A stretch of 64,000 bases of DNA, from contig NZ_JAUSWN010000001.1 of NCBI RefSeq assembly GCF_030815255.1, positions 124,001 to 188,000 on the forward strand, given 5' to 3'. Shown piece by piece: positions 16,320 through 25,017 of this stretch. Under the pieces are notes generated by a model. That model was given only the letters and a program-made list of their open reading frames with translations, was not told the origin of the DNA and made no database searches. The stretch comes from Hathewaya limosa (lineage in GTDB: Bacteria > Bacillota > Clostridia > Clostridiales > Clostridiaceae). The translations under genes were made by a program, and so were the position numbers. Each line of letters opens with the position of its first letter. Positions within the stretch are counted from its first letter, which is position 1.

Positions 16320-16940
16320 ATGTTTGTTAATAATTTAATGTTATCTAAAGAAAAGTTAGTAACAGTAACACCTAAGGACTCTGTCAAGAAAGCCTTAGAA
16401 CTTATAGAAGAATATAAGTTTTTATCAATTCCTGTAGCAGAAGGGGATAAGTTCTACGGTACTATTTCAAAAGAAAGAATTTACACTTTTTATTTCGAGA
16501 AAAATCTAGATAAAAAAAGTTTATTGGAAGAGTTTTTAGTAGAAAATGTTATGAGAGTTGATGTACCTAAAGTAGACCCAATGGAACAAGTAGAAGAAGC
16601 ATCTAATTATTTAGCTACAGAAAACACACCATTTGTGGCTGTAATAGATAGTGCAAATGAGTTTAAAGGTATAGTAACTCATAATGCAGTATTTAAGCAA
16701 TTCACAGAATTATTTGGTTTAAATAGAGGGCAAAGAATATCTGTAATTGCCCATGATATTCCAGGACAAATATCTAAACTTTCTAAAATTATAACAGAAA
16801 ATAATGGTGATATTATTAGTTTTGTTGTGGTTGATCCAAAAAGTTTAACAGAAGTAAAAGAAATCGTTGTAAGAATAAAAACAGAAAATTATGATGATAT
16901 ATTAAAGAAAGTCAAAGACGCTGGATTTAAAGTACAATAA
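16320..16940 (+). CDS. CBS-pair plus ACT domain protein
   Basis: A 206-residue soluble protein with two CBS motifs (about 1-60, LSKEKLVTVTPKDSVKKAL, and 75-130, VENVMRVDVPKVDPMEQ) followed by an ACT domain (about 138-206, ISVIAHDIPGQISKLSKIIT). CBS pairs usually bind adenine nucleotides and ACT domains bind amino acids, so a sensor role is likely, but the target is unknown. The layout resembles AcuB, though no acetoin genes are nearby. The ATG follows AAAGGAGGGTCATAA. Single gene with its own terminator; a nested palindrome lies in its upstream region. Confidence 0.85.
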   Translation: MFVNNLMLSKEKLVTVTPKDSVKKALELIEEYKFLSIPVAEGDKFYGTISKERIYTFYFEKNLDKKSLLEEFLVENVMRVDVPKVDPMEQVEEASNYLATENTPFVAVIDSANEFKGIVTHNAVFKQFTELFGLNRGQRISVIAHDIPGQISKLSKIITENNGDIISFVVVDPKSLTEVKEIVVRIKTENYDDILKKVKDAGFKVQ

Positions 16941-16948
16941 TATGTTTT

Positions 16949-16985
16949 AAATAAAGGAGGAATTTTTATCCTCCTTTATTTAAAA
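16949..16985 (+). terminator. terminator after the CBS-ACT gene
   Basis: AAATAAAGGAGGA and TCCTCCTTTATTT form a perfect 13-bp stem with a 7-base loop. The stem contains an anti-Shine-Dalgarno-like CCTCC. Confidence 0.85.
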
Positions 16986-16990
16986 ATATA

Positions 16991-17019
16991 TTGATTTTAA
17001 AAAAAAATGATGATATAAT
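16991..17019 (+). promoter_or_regulatory. sigma-A-type promoter of tRNA-Trp
   Basis: TTGATT (16991-16996), 17-base spacer, TATAAT (17014-17019), 13 bases before the tRNA. Confidence 0.75.
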
Positions 17020-17032
17020 GTTAATTGTTTTT

Positions 17033-17108
17033 AGGGGTATAGCTCAATTGGTAGAGTAGCGGTCTCCAAAACCGTTGGTTGCGGGTTCGATTCCTGCTGC
17101 CCCTGCCA
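17033..17108 (+). tRNA. tRNA-Trp (CCA)
   Basis: 76 bases with acceptor AGGGGTA/TGCCCCT, anticodon CCA in GTCTCCAAAAC, T loop TTCGATT, discriminator G and an encoded CCA end. It is a solitary tRNA with its own promoter and terminator. Confidence 0.97.
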
Positions 17109-17139
17109 GTTAATATTTAAAAAATTGATACAGCATTTG

Positions 17140-17180
17140 AATGACTAAGCTATATTTTATTATAGCTTGGTCATTTTTAA
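17140..17180 (+). terminator. terminator after tRNA-Trp
   Basis: AATGACTAAGCTATA pairs with TATAGCTTGGTCATT (one G-U), followed by TTTAATTTTT. Beyond it, 17181-17347 shows no gene or clear element. Confidence 0.82.
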
Positions 17181-17347
17181 TTTTTACTGAATAAACAAAG
17201 TTCATATCTTATAACTTAATTAAAAGGATCTTAGGTTACTATAAAAAATTCAAATTTAGTTAGGTAATTCTCAGAAATCTTATTAAAAATTTTTTCATTA
17301 TGCAAATTTGTGGTTTTAAATAAAGATAGAAGTAAAATATAAATTAT

Positions 17348-17377
17348 TTGATTTAATATACATAATAAGTCTATAAT
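17348..17377 (+). promoter_or_regulatory. sigma-A-type promoter of the FAD oxidoreductase operon
   Basis: TTGATT (17348-17353), an 18-base spacer and TATAAT (17372-17377), about 65 bases before the start codon. Confidence 0.65.
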
Positions 17378-17442
17378 ATACTAGGAATATATTGCAACAA
17401 AAAGGAGTAAATTTATTTACTATATTTCTTTGAGGTGAGTTT

Positions 17443-18699
17443 ATGAAAGAATATGATATAGTTATAATAGGAGGCGGAGCATCAGGGCTGTCAGCTGCAA
17501 TTGAGGCTAGAAAACAAGGTATAGAAAAAATACTTATTATAGATAAAGAAAAGTTTTTAGGTGGGATTTTAAATCAATGTATTCATAATGGATTTGGAAG
17601 ATATATTTTAAAGGAAGAATTAACTGGACCAGAGTATGCCAATATTTTTATAAAAGAAATACAAAGACTAAGAATAGGATATAAACTTGAAACAACTGTA
17701 TTAGAAATAGATAAAAACAAAAAAGTAACTTTTGTAAATTCAGAAGAAGGAGTTGTAGAAATAGGGGCAAAAGCTATTATACTTGCTATGGGATGTAGGG
17801 AAAAAACCAGAGGAGTGGTAAATATATCTGGAAGTAGTTTTGCAGGCGTTTTTACAGCAGGAATGGTACAAAGGTTAATAAATTTAGAAGGAATAATGCC
17901 AGGTAAGGAAATAGTTATTTTGGGATCTGGTGATTTAGGATTAATAATAGCTAAAACATTAACTTTAGAAGGTGCCAATGTTAAGGCCGTAATAGAAATG
18001 TTGCCTTATTGTAGTGGACTTAAAAGAAACTATAAAAAATGTTTAGAACCATTTAATATTCCTTTAAAGTTGCAACATACAATAATTGATATTAGAGGAA
18101 AAGAGCGAGTTAATGGAGTGGCTATAGCTAAAGTAGATGATAATTACAAGCCAATAAAGGGAACGGAAGAATTTATAAGTTGTGATACTGTCGTATTGTC
18201 TGTAGGATTGGTACCTGAAAGTGAACTATTTAAAAAGTTAGGAATAAAAATTAATGCTGTAACAGGAGGTACTTTAATAGACGAAAGTATGCAAACTAAT
18301 ATTAAAGGTGTTTTTGCATGTGGAAATGTGGTTCATTTACATGATTATGTGGATAATGTTACACAGGAAGGTGTTCTTGCCGGTAAGAAGGCTGCAATGT
18401 ATTTAAATGGAGACTTAGATAATAATGAAGGTATTAATGTGGAAAAAGGAAATGGAATTTCATATGTTATACCTAATAACATTAATATTAATAATATAGA
18501 AAAAGATGTGCAATTTAAATTTAGAACAGAAAAATTGTTTAAAAATATTAATATAAAATTTAAGTTTGGAGAGAAAGAAATTAATTTTTATAGAAATAGT
18601 ATAATTCCAAGTGAAATGGAAGTAATAAATATACCAAAAGAAATATTGAAAGAAAATAAAAATGAAAAAAATATAAATGTTAGTATTTGTAAAATATAA
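17443..18699 (+). CDS. NAD(P)/FAD-dependent oxidoreductase
   Basis: A 418-residue flavoprotein. The FAD-binding GGGASG lies at 10-15 (DIVIIGGGASGLSAAIEARK). A second dinucleotide fold begins at EIVILGSGDLGLIIAKTL around residue 155. The FAD-closing motif is GVFACGNVVHLHDYVDNVTQEG. The segment FLGGILNQCIHNGFG is typical of the family usually encoded beside anaerobic glycerol-3-phosphate dehydrogenase (glpA); no glp genes are present here. The last 80 residues are lysine/asparagine-rich and unrecognised. RBS GAGGTGAGTTT. Probably co-transcribed with queG, 36 bases on. Substrate unknown. Confidence 0.85.
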   Translation: MKEYDIVIIGGGASGLSAAIEARKQGIEKILIIDKEKFLGGILNQCIHNGFGRYILKEELTGPEYANIFIKEIQRLRIGYKLETTVLEIDKNKKVTFVNSEEGVVEIGAKAIILAMGCREKTRGVVNISGSSFAGVFTAGMVQRLINLEGIMPGKEIVILGSGDLGLIIAKTLTLEGANVKAVIEMLPYCSGLKRNYKKCLEPFNIPLKLQHTIIDIRGKERVNGVAIAKVDDNYKPIKGTEEFISCDTVVLSVGLVPESELFKKLGIKINAVTGGTLIDESMQTNIKGVFACGNVVHLHDYVDNVTQEGVLAGKKAAMYLNGDLDNNEGINVEKGNGISYVIPNNININNIEKDVQFKFRTEKLFKNINIKFKFGEKEINFYRNSIIPSEMEVINIPKEILKENKNEKNINVSICKI

Positions 18700-18735
18700 T
18701 CAAATGTTAAGGTAATTAGAATAACAGAGGTGGTT

Positions 18736-19740
18736 ATGGATTTAAAAAAGAAAATTATAGATTTTTGTAAATCTATAGGAATAGATAAAATAGGATTTGT
18801 TAAATGTGAGAGGTTTTATGAACTGGAAGAGTATTTTAAGTATAAAAAATCCAAAGATTTACTAAATGATTTTGAAGAAGATACTATAGAAAATAGAGTA
18901 AATCCAAAATTAATTATGCCTCAAGGTAAAACTATTATTTCGATAGCACTACCATATATGACAGAGAATATAGAAAAACAAGAACAATATTTTTCAAGTT
19001 ATGCTTTAGGCGAAGATTATCATAATGTAGTTAACTTATATTTAGAGAAGATTGCTACATTTATAGAGAAATTAGGTGGCATAACAGAAACCTTTGTTGA
19101 TAATAATCCATTGCCAGAAAGGTACATAGCCATGAAAGCGGGTATTGGGTTTATTGGAAAAAATAATTGCTTAATTACAGAGGAATATGGTTCTTATGTT
19201 TTTTTAGGAGAAATTATAACAGATTTAGAAGTCGAAGAAAGTACGCCAAAAGAAAGTAAATGTGGGAATTGTAATAAATGTATAGATATATGTCCAACTA
19301 AAGCTATTTTAAGTATAGATACAAATAAAAATATTAAAGGAATAGAAAATAATTCTAATATATGTCTTTCTTATGTAACTCAAAAAAAGAACCTAGAGGA
19401 TTTTTGGTTTAAAAAATTTGAAGGAAGAATATGGGGTTGTGATAAATGTCAAGATATATGTCCCTTTAATAAAAATGTACAAAATAGTAGAATAGTTGAA
19501 TTTCAACCAAAAGAATATATGAAAAATCCTAATTTAGAAGAAATTATACAACTAGATAATAAAACTTTTAAAGAAAAATATAAAATAACCTCATGTGGTT
19601 GGAGAGGAAAAAATATATTAATAAGGAACTCGTTAATATCTTATTACAATTTAAATGGATACATACCTAAGTTAGAAGATATAGGGTCTCCTTATATTAA
19701 AGAGTATTATGAAAGAATCATGAAAAGAATGAAAGAATAA
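18736..19740 (+). CDS. queG: epoxyqueuosine reductase
   Basis: It catalyses the last step of queuosine synthesis in tRNA, reducing epoxyqueuosine with cobalamin and two [4Fe-4S] clusters. Both cluster motifs are present: CGNCNKCIDICP and, later, CDKCQDICPFNKN. The conserved FVDNNPLPERYIAMKAGIGFIGKNN substrate/cofactor region lies around residues 115-140 in shorter blocks. The start is taken at ATG 18736, five bases after GAGG; the frame could begin two codons earlier at GTG 18730, but that GTG lies within the RBS. Middle gene of the FAD oxidoreductase-queG-plsC group. Confidence 0.93.
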   Translation: MDLKKKIIDFCKSIGIDKIGFVKCERFYELEEYFKYKKSKDLLNDFEEDTIENRVNPKLIMPQGKTIISIALPYMTENIEKQEQYFSSYALGEDYHNVVNLYLEKIATFIEKLGGITETFVDNNPLPERYIAMKAGIGFIGKNNCLITEEYGSYVFLGEIITDLEVEESTPKESKCGNCNKCIDICPTKAILSIDTNKNIKGIENNSNICLSYVTQKKNLEDFWFKKFEGRIWGCDKCQDICPFNKNVQNSRIVEFQPKEYMKNPNLEEIIQLDNKTFKEKYKITSCGWRGKNILIRNSLISYYNLNGYIPKLEDIGSPYIKEYYERIMKRMKE

Positions 19741-19764
19741 TTATAAAAGAAAGGATGAGGTTAA

Positions 19765-20475
19765 ATGATATCTACTAAAACAGCAAAATTAATTTCATGT
19801 TTACCTCAGGGATTAGTAAATTACATAGCTAAGAAGATATTAAATGGATATTTAAATAAATATGCGGATTTAAAAATAAAGGGTCTTAATAATTTAAAAG
19901 ATATAAAGACACCAACAATTTTTATCTGTAATCATTTGAGTAATTCAGATGCATTAATATTAAATAAGGTGTTACAAGATTTTGATCCTACCTATGTAGC
20001 AGGCGTAAAATTGTCTCATAATCCTATAACTAATTTAGCCGTTGGAATATGTAAAACTACTACAATTAAACCTAATACTCCAGATAAGGAAGGATTAAAA
20101 AGAATTGTAGAACTGATTAAAAAGGGAGAAAATATTGTTATTTTTCCGGAAGGAACAAGAAGTAGAACGGGAGAAATGATAGAGGCTAAGAAGGGAATTT
20201 TACTTATGGCGAAACTTACTAAAGCGCCTATAGTACCAATTGGAATTTCAGGAAGTGAGAAGTTATTACCTATTAATAAGCAGGGCAACATGAGTAATGA
20301 AAGTTTTCAATATGCAGAGGTTACAGTTGAAATAGGTAAACAATTTGAATTACCTAAAAAAGAAAAAGAAGAGGGAAAAAAGGAATATGAAGATAGGGCA
20401 ATTAATTTCTTAATGTATTCAATTGCTAAACTTATTCCAGAAAATTACAGAGGACATTACAAGATAGATAAATAA
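19765..20475 (+). CDS. plsC: 1-acyl-sn-glycerol-3-phosphate acyltransferase
   Basis: A membrane-associated enzyme that adds the second acyl chain to make phosphatidic acid. The HX4D catalytic motif is NHLSNSDA (His57, Asp62) and the glycerol-phosphate-binding motif is FPEGTRSR (about 129-136), with PIVPIGISGS further on. The length of 236 residues is usual. It starts 24 bases after queG and is the last gene of that group. Confidence 0.92.
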   Translation: MISTKTAKLISCLPQGLVNYIAKKILNGYLNKYADLKIKGLNNLKDIKTPTIFICNHLSNSDALILNKVLQDFDPTYVAGVKLSHNPITNLAVGICKTTTIKPNTPDKEGLKRIVELIKKGENIVIFPEGTRSRTGEMIEAKKGILLMAKLTKAPIVPIGISGSEKLLPINKQGNMSNESFQYAEVTVEIGKQFELPKKEKEEGKKEYEDRAINFLMYSIAKLIPENYRGHYKIDK

Positions 20476-20531
20476 ATAACAAATATAAAAAATTTTTTTG
20501 AAAGAAAAGATATAATACTTGCAAAATAAGA

Positions 20532-20640
20532 TACTAAAATATAATACGTTTTAATTATATTTTGGTACTATGTGTTACTTTAAGTAGCCTACATAGAAAG
20601 CTCATTTTACTTAGTTGAAAACTAAGTAAAATGAGCTTTT
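20532..20640 (+). ncRNA. three consecutive hairpins: candidate small RNA or complex terminator
   Basis: The 357-base gap before kbl holds no ORF. Three stems follow in series: TACTAAAATATAAT/ATTATATTTTGGTA (20532-20545 and 20554-20567, G-U pairs included), CTATGT/ACATAG around an inner ACTT/AAGT stem (about 20568-20596), and a 20-bp perfect stem AAAGCTCATTTTACTTAGTT (20597-20616) with its complement (20620-20639). A TATAAT lies at 20511-20516, but without a good -35 box. The last hairpin alone would serve as a terminator for plsC. Sequence 20641-20832 has one further AT hairpin near 20690-20712. Confidence 0.4.
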
Positions 20641-20832
20641 GTTTATATATGCAAGTTTTATTTCTTTTAGTATGCAAGAATAGAAGAAATTGAATTATTG
20701 AATTCAATTTTCGGATATATTTGCGTTGAAAATATTTTAAATATGGAGTATATTTAAACTATACAAAATATTTAAAAAATAAATAAATACTATCATAAGT
20801 TAAACTTAAATATTCATTTTGGAGGTGTTTTA

Positions 20833-22026
20833 ATGTCAAGTAAAACATTAGACAAGTTTTTAAAAGAAAATTTAGAGGATTTAAAACAAAAGGGATTGTA
20901 CAATGAGATTAATCCATTGCAAAGTGCTAATGGACCAATAATTAAGATAGACGAAAAAGAATTTATAAACTTATCATCTAATAACTATTTAGGATTGGCA
21001 ACAAATCCTGAAATGATAGAAGCAAATGTACAAGCAACTAAAAAATATGGAGTAGGTGCAGGAGCTGTAAGAACTATTAATGGAACTTTAGATGTTCACG
21101 TAGAGTTAGAAAAAAAATTAGCTGAGTTTAAACATACAGAAGCAGCCATCGCTTTCCAATCAGGTTTTAATTGTAATATGGGTGCAATTCAAGCTGTTAT
21201 GAATAAAAATGATGCTATATTATCAGATGAATTAAATCATGCATCAATTATTGATGGATGTAAATTATCAAGAGCTAAAATAATAAGATTTAATCACTCC
21301 GATATGGAAGATTTAAGAGCTAAAGCAAAAGAAGCAAAGGAATCTGGATTATATAATAAAATAATGGTAATTACTGATGGAGTTTTCTCTATGGATGGAG
21401 ATATTGCTAAATTACCAGAAATAGTTAAAATAGCAGAGGAATTTGATTTAATTACTTATGTAGATGATGCTCATGGTTCTGGAGTCTTAGGAAAAGGTGC
21501 TGGAACAGTTAAAAGCTTCGGACTTTCAGATAAAATAGATTTTCAAATTGGAACATTATCAAAGGCTATAGGTGTTGTAGGTGGATATGTAGCTGGTAAA
21601 AAAGATTTAATAGATTGGTTAAAAGTTAGAGGAAGACCATTCCTATTTTCAACTTCATTAACTCCAGGAGCAGCAGCATCTTGTATAGAGGCATTAAAGA
21701 TTATGACAGAAAGCACAGAATTAAATGATAAATTATGGGATAATGGAAATTATCTAAAAAAAGGATTAAAAGAGCTAGGATTTAATATAGGCAATAGTGA
21801 AACTCCTATAACTCCATGTATTATAGGTGATGAAGCTAAAACTCAAGAATTTAGTAAAAGATTATATGAAGAAGGAGTTTATGCTAAATCTATAGTATTC
21901 CCAACAGTTCCAAAAGGAACAGGAAGAGTTAGAAATATGCCAACAGCAGCTCATACAAAAGAAATGCTAGATAAGGCTTTAAAAATATATGAAAAAGTTG
22001 GTAAGGAACTTGGGGTTATAAAATAG
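20833..22026 (+). CDS. kbl: glycine C-acetyltransferase (2-amino-3-ketobutyrate CoA ligase)
   Basis: A PLP enzyme that splits 2-amino-3-ketobutyrate with CoA to glycine and acetyl-CoA. The 397-residue protein has the PLP lysine at K244 in GTLSKAIGVVGGYVAG, the conserved YVDDAHGSGVLG block and LSSNNYLGLA near the N-terminus. The start follows GGAGGTGTTTTA. The next gene is tdh, which makes its substrate from threonine, so the pair forms the threonine-to-glycine pathway. This fits amino-acid fermentation. Confidence 0.95.
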   Translation: MSSKTLDKFLKENLEDLKQKGLYNEINPLQSANGPIIKIDEKEFINLSSNNYLGLATNPEMIEANVQATKKYGVGAGAVRTINGTLDVHVELEKKLAEFKHTEAAIAFQSGFNCNMGAIQAVMNKNDAILSDELNHASIIDGCKLSRAKIIRFNHSDMEDLRAKAKEAKESGLYNKIMVITDGVFSMDGDIAKLPEIVKIAEEFDLITYVDDAHGSGVLGKGAGTVKSFGLSDKIDFQIGTLSKAIGVVGGYVAGKKDLIDWLKVRGRPFLFSTSLTPGAAASCIEALKIMTESTELNDKLWDNGNYLKKGLKELGFNIGNSETPITPCIIGDEAKTQEFSKRLYEEGVYAKSIVFPTVPKGTGRVRNMPTAAHTKEMLDKALKIYEKVGKELGVIK

Positions 22027-22066
22027 TTTTTTTATAATAACTATCTTAAATAAGGGGGATAATGTA

Positions 22067-23020
22067 ATGAAAAAAATATTAGTTACAGGTGCCTTAGGAC
22101 AAATAGGTTCAGAACTTGTAGAGAAACTAAGAAAAGAATATGGTACGGATAATGTAATAGCTACAGATATCAGAAAAGTAGAAGGAAACCCTGTAGTAGA
22201 AGAAGGACCTTTCGAAATTCTAGATGTTTTAGATGCAAATAAAATGGCTGAAATAGTTAAAAAGTATAATGTAGATTCAATGATTCACTTGGCAGCACTT
22301 TTATCTGCAGTAGCAGAAGCAAAACCTCAATTAGCTTGGAATATTAACATGGGTGGACTTGTAAATGCATTAGAAGTTGCAAGAGAAAGTAAATGTAAAT
22401 TTTTCACACCAAGTTCTATAGGTGCATTTGGACCTTCTACTCCAAAGAAAAATACTCCACAAGATACATTACAAAGACCTCAAACAATGTACGGAGTAAC
22501 TAAAGTTTCTGGAGAGTTATTATGTGATTATTATTTTAAAAGATTTGGCGTAGATACAAGAGGAGTTAGATTCCCAGGTTTAATCTCTTATGTAGCACCT
22601 CCAGGGGGTGGAACTACAGATTATGCTGTAGATATATATTATGAAGCTATAAAAAATCAAAAATATACAAGCTATATAGGTAAAGGAACTTATATGGATA
22701 TGATGTATATGCCAGATGCTTTAAATGGAGTTATTAAATTAATGGAAGCAGACCCTTCTAAGTTAATTCATAGAAATGCATTTAATATTGCTGCTATGAG
22801 CTTTGAACCAGAAGAAATAGCTGCTGAAATTAAAAAACACATTCCAAACTTTGAAATGACTTATGATGTAGATCCAGTTAGACAGGCTATTGCTGATAGC
22901 TGGCCAGATTGTATAGATTGTACACAAGCTCAAGAGGAATGGGGATTTAAGGCTGAATATGATTTAGCTAAAATGACAAAAGATATGTTAGAAAAATTAG
23001 CAGCTAGGGGAATTAAATAG
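22067..23020 (+). CDS. tdh: L-threonine 3-dehydrogenase, SDR-type
   Basis: It oxidises threonine to 2-amino-3-ketobutyrate with NAD+. This is the short-chain (epimerase-like) form, not the zinc-dependent medium-chain enzyme. The 317-residue protein has the Rossmann loop TGALGQIG (7-14), the catalytic YxxxK pair Y142/K146 in YGVTKVSGE, and the family signature PGGGTTDYAVDIYYEA. It lies 40 bases after kbl in the same direction and is followed by a terminator, giving a two-gene operon. Confidence 0.94.
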   Translation: MKKILVTGALGQIGSELVEKLRKEYGTDNVIATDIRKVEGNPVVEEGPFEILDVLDANKMAEIVKKYNVDSMIHLAALLSAVAEAKPQLAWNINMGGLVNALEVARESKCKFFTPSSIGAFGPSTPKKNTPQDTLQRPQTMYGVTKVSGELLCDYYFKRFGVDTRGVRFPGLISYVAPPGGGTTDYAVDIYYEAIKNQKYTSYIGKGTYMDMMYMPDALNGVIKLMEADPSKLIHRNAFNIAAMSFEPEEIAAEIKKHIPNFEMTYDVDPVRQAIADSWPDCIDCTQAQEEWGFKAEYDLAKMTKDMLEKLAARGIK

Positions 23021-23030
23021 TCTTTAATAT

Positions 23031-23077
23031 AAAAGCTTGTATGATTAATCTAGTTTAAGAATACAAGCTTTTCTCTT
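23031..23077 (+). terminator. terminator after kbl-tdh
   Basis: AAAAGCTTGTAT and ATACAAGCTTTT form a 12-bp stem with an 18-base loop and a TTCTCTT tail. Confidence 0.75.
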
Positions 23078-23165
23078 AATCCATACTATAGTTGAAGTAA
23101 CATACAAAAAGACTGCTGTATGTTATAATAAAATTAGTAAAATTTTTAATTTAAAGGTGATACCT

Positions 23166-23804
23166 ATGAATAAAAAAGAAATTGATAAGGTTTTAGAAAT
23201 TTTAGAAGAAACTTATAAAGGGGCAAAGTGTGGACTAAATTTTGAAAGCCCATATGAACTTTTGGTATCCACTATTTTATCAGCTCAATGTACGGATGAG
23301 AGGGTTAATAAAGTTTGCAGTGAATTATATAAAGAATATAATACTCCAGATAAAATTATTACTTTAACTGAAGAAGAACTAGGTCAAAAAATAAGATCTT
23401 GCGGTTTTTATAAAAATAAAAGTAAGAATATATTAGGAACTACAAAAATTATTGTAAAGAAATACAAGGGTAAAGTTCCTGATACTATGGAAGAATTAGT
23501 AGAACTACCTGGAGTAGGTAGAAAAACTGCTAATGTAGTCTTATCTAATGCCTTTGGAGTTCCAGCTATAGCTGTAGATACACATGTGTTTAGAGTATCT
23601 AATAGAATAGGTATAGCTGAAGGTAATAATGTTGACATAGTAGAAAAAGAGTTAATGAAAAATGTTCCACAAGAAAAGTGGAGTGATACTCATCATTATT
23701 TAATTTGGCATGGAAGAAAAATTTGTAAGGCAAGAAAACCTAATTGTGAGGAGTGTCCACTTTCACTACATTGTTGTTATTATAAAAATTTAATTACAAT
23801 TTAG
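23166..23804 (+). CDS. nth: endonuclease III
   Basis: A base-excision repair glycosylase and AP lyase for oxidised pyrimidines. With the start at ATG 23166 (AAGGTG six bases upstream) the protein has 212 residues and the catalytic residues fall at K120 (PGVGRKTAN, helix-hairpin-helix) and D138 (VDTHVFRV), the same numbers as in the E. coli enzyme. The C-terminal [4Fe-4S] cysteines lie in CKARKPNCEECPLSLHC. First gene of a tight group with the malic enzyme (12 bases) and pepT. Confidence 0.95.
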   Translation: MNKKEIDKVLEILEETYKGAKCGLNFESPYELLVSTILSAQCTDERVNKVCSELYKEYNTPDKIITLTEEELGQKIRSCGFYKNKSKNILGTTKIIVKKYKGKVPDTMEELVELPGVGRKTANVVLSNAFGVPAIAVDTHVFRVSNRIGIAEGNNVDIVEKELMKNVPQEKWSDTHHYLIWHGRKICKARKPNCEECPLSLHCCYYKNLITI

Positions 23805-23816
23805 GAGGGTATTTAT

Positions 23817-24989
23817 ATGTCATATGCAGAACAAGCTTTAAAAGTTCATAAGGAAAATAGGGGTAAACTAGAAGTAAGAGGAAAGATAAAATTAGAAACT
23901 AGCGATGATTTAGCAGTTGCATATACTCCAGGAGTGGCTGCACCTTGTCTTGAAATTGCTAAAGATAATGAAAAAATTTACGATTATACAATAAAAAGTA
24001 ATACAGTTGCTATTGTAACTAATGGTACAGCAGTACTTGGATTAGGAAATATAGGGGCAGGGGCAGGACTTCCTGTTATGGAAGGAAAGGCATTATTGTT
24101 TAAAGAATTTGGTGGAATAGATGCTTTCCCAATTTGTATAGATTCTGAAGATCCAGATGAAATTATAAGAACAGTTAAATTAATTCAACCTGTTTTTGGA
24201 GGAATTAACTTAGAAGATATAAAAGCTCCTCAATGTTTCTATATAGAGGAACAATTAAAGAAGGAATTAGACATTCCAGTATTTCATGATGATCAACATG
24301 GTACAGCTATAGTTACATTAGCAGGACTATATAATGCTCTAAAAATAGTTAAAAAGCCTATAGATGAAATAAAAGTAGTAATCAATGGATCAGGAGCAGC
24401 AGGTATAGCTATATGTAAATTACTTTTAAGTGCTGGGGTTAAACATATAGTTATGTGTGACAGTAAAGGTGCCATAGTTGAAGGTGCTCCAAACTTAAAT
24501 GAGTCTAAAGCCGAGATTTCAAAAATGACTAATAAAGATCATGAAACTGGTAAATTAGTTGATGTAATCAAAGGTAAAGATGTATTTGTGGGGGTTTCTG
24601 CACCAAATTCTGTTACAAAAGAAATGGTTAAATCTATGAATAAAGATGCAATAATATTTGCAATGGCTAATCCAACACCAGAAATTATGCCAGATGAAGC
24701 TAAAGAAGCTGGAGCTAGAGTAATTGCTACAGGTAGATCAGATTTCCCAAATCAAATTAACAATGTTTTAGTATTCCCAGGAATATTTAAAGGGGCATTA
24801 CATGTTAGAGCTAGTGAAATCAATAATGCAATGAAGTTAGCAGCTGCAAGAGCTATTGCTTCTTTAATTAAAGAAGAAGATTTAAATGAAGAAAATATTA
24901 TACCAAATGCTTTAGATAAAACTGTTGCTGATACTGTATCAGCAGAAGTTGAAAGAATTGCTAAAGAGGAAGGTATAGCAAGAATTTAA
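23817..24989 (+). CDS. NAD(P)-dependent malic enzyme
   Basis: It converts malate to pyruvate and CO2 with reduction of NAD(P)+. The 390-residue length matches the short prokaryotic form. Seen: VAYTPGVAAPCLEIA, NGTAVLGLGNIGAGAGLPVMEGKA with the catalytic lysine, FHDDQHGTAIV with metal-binding acids, and the nucleotide-binding VVINGSGAAGIAI loop. RBS GGAGGG. Second gene of nth-malic enzyme-pepT. Whether NAD or NADP is preferred cannot be told from sequence. Confidence 0.93.
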   Translation: MSYAEQALKVHKENRGKLEVRGKIKLETSDDLAVAYTPGVAAPCLEIAKDNEKIYDYTIKSNTVAIVTNGTAVLGLGNIGAGAGLPVMEGKALLFKEFGGIDAFPICIDSEDPDEIIRTVKLIQPVFGGINLEDIKAPQCFYIEEQLKKELDIPVFHDDQHGTAIVTLAGLYNALKIVKKPIDEIKVVINGSGAAGIAICKLLLSAGVKHIVMCDSKGAIVEGAPNLNESKAEISKMTNKDHETGKLVDVIKGKDVFVGVSAPNSVTKEMVKSMNKDAIIFAMANPTPEIMPDEAKEAGARVIATGRSDFPNQINNVLVFPGIFKGALHVRASEINNAMKLAAARAIASLIKEEDLNEENIIPNALDKTVADTVSAEVERIAKEEGIARI

Positions 24990-25017
24990 AAAGTGATACT
25001 CAAGGGAGGCATTAAAT

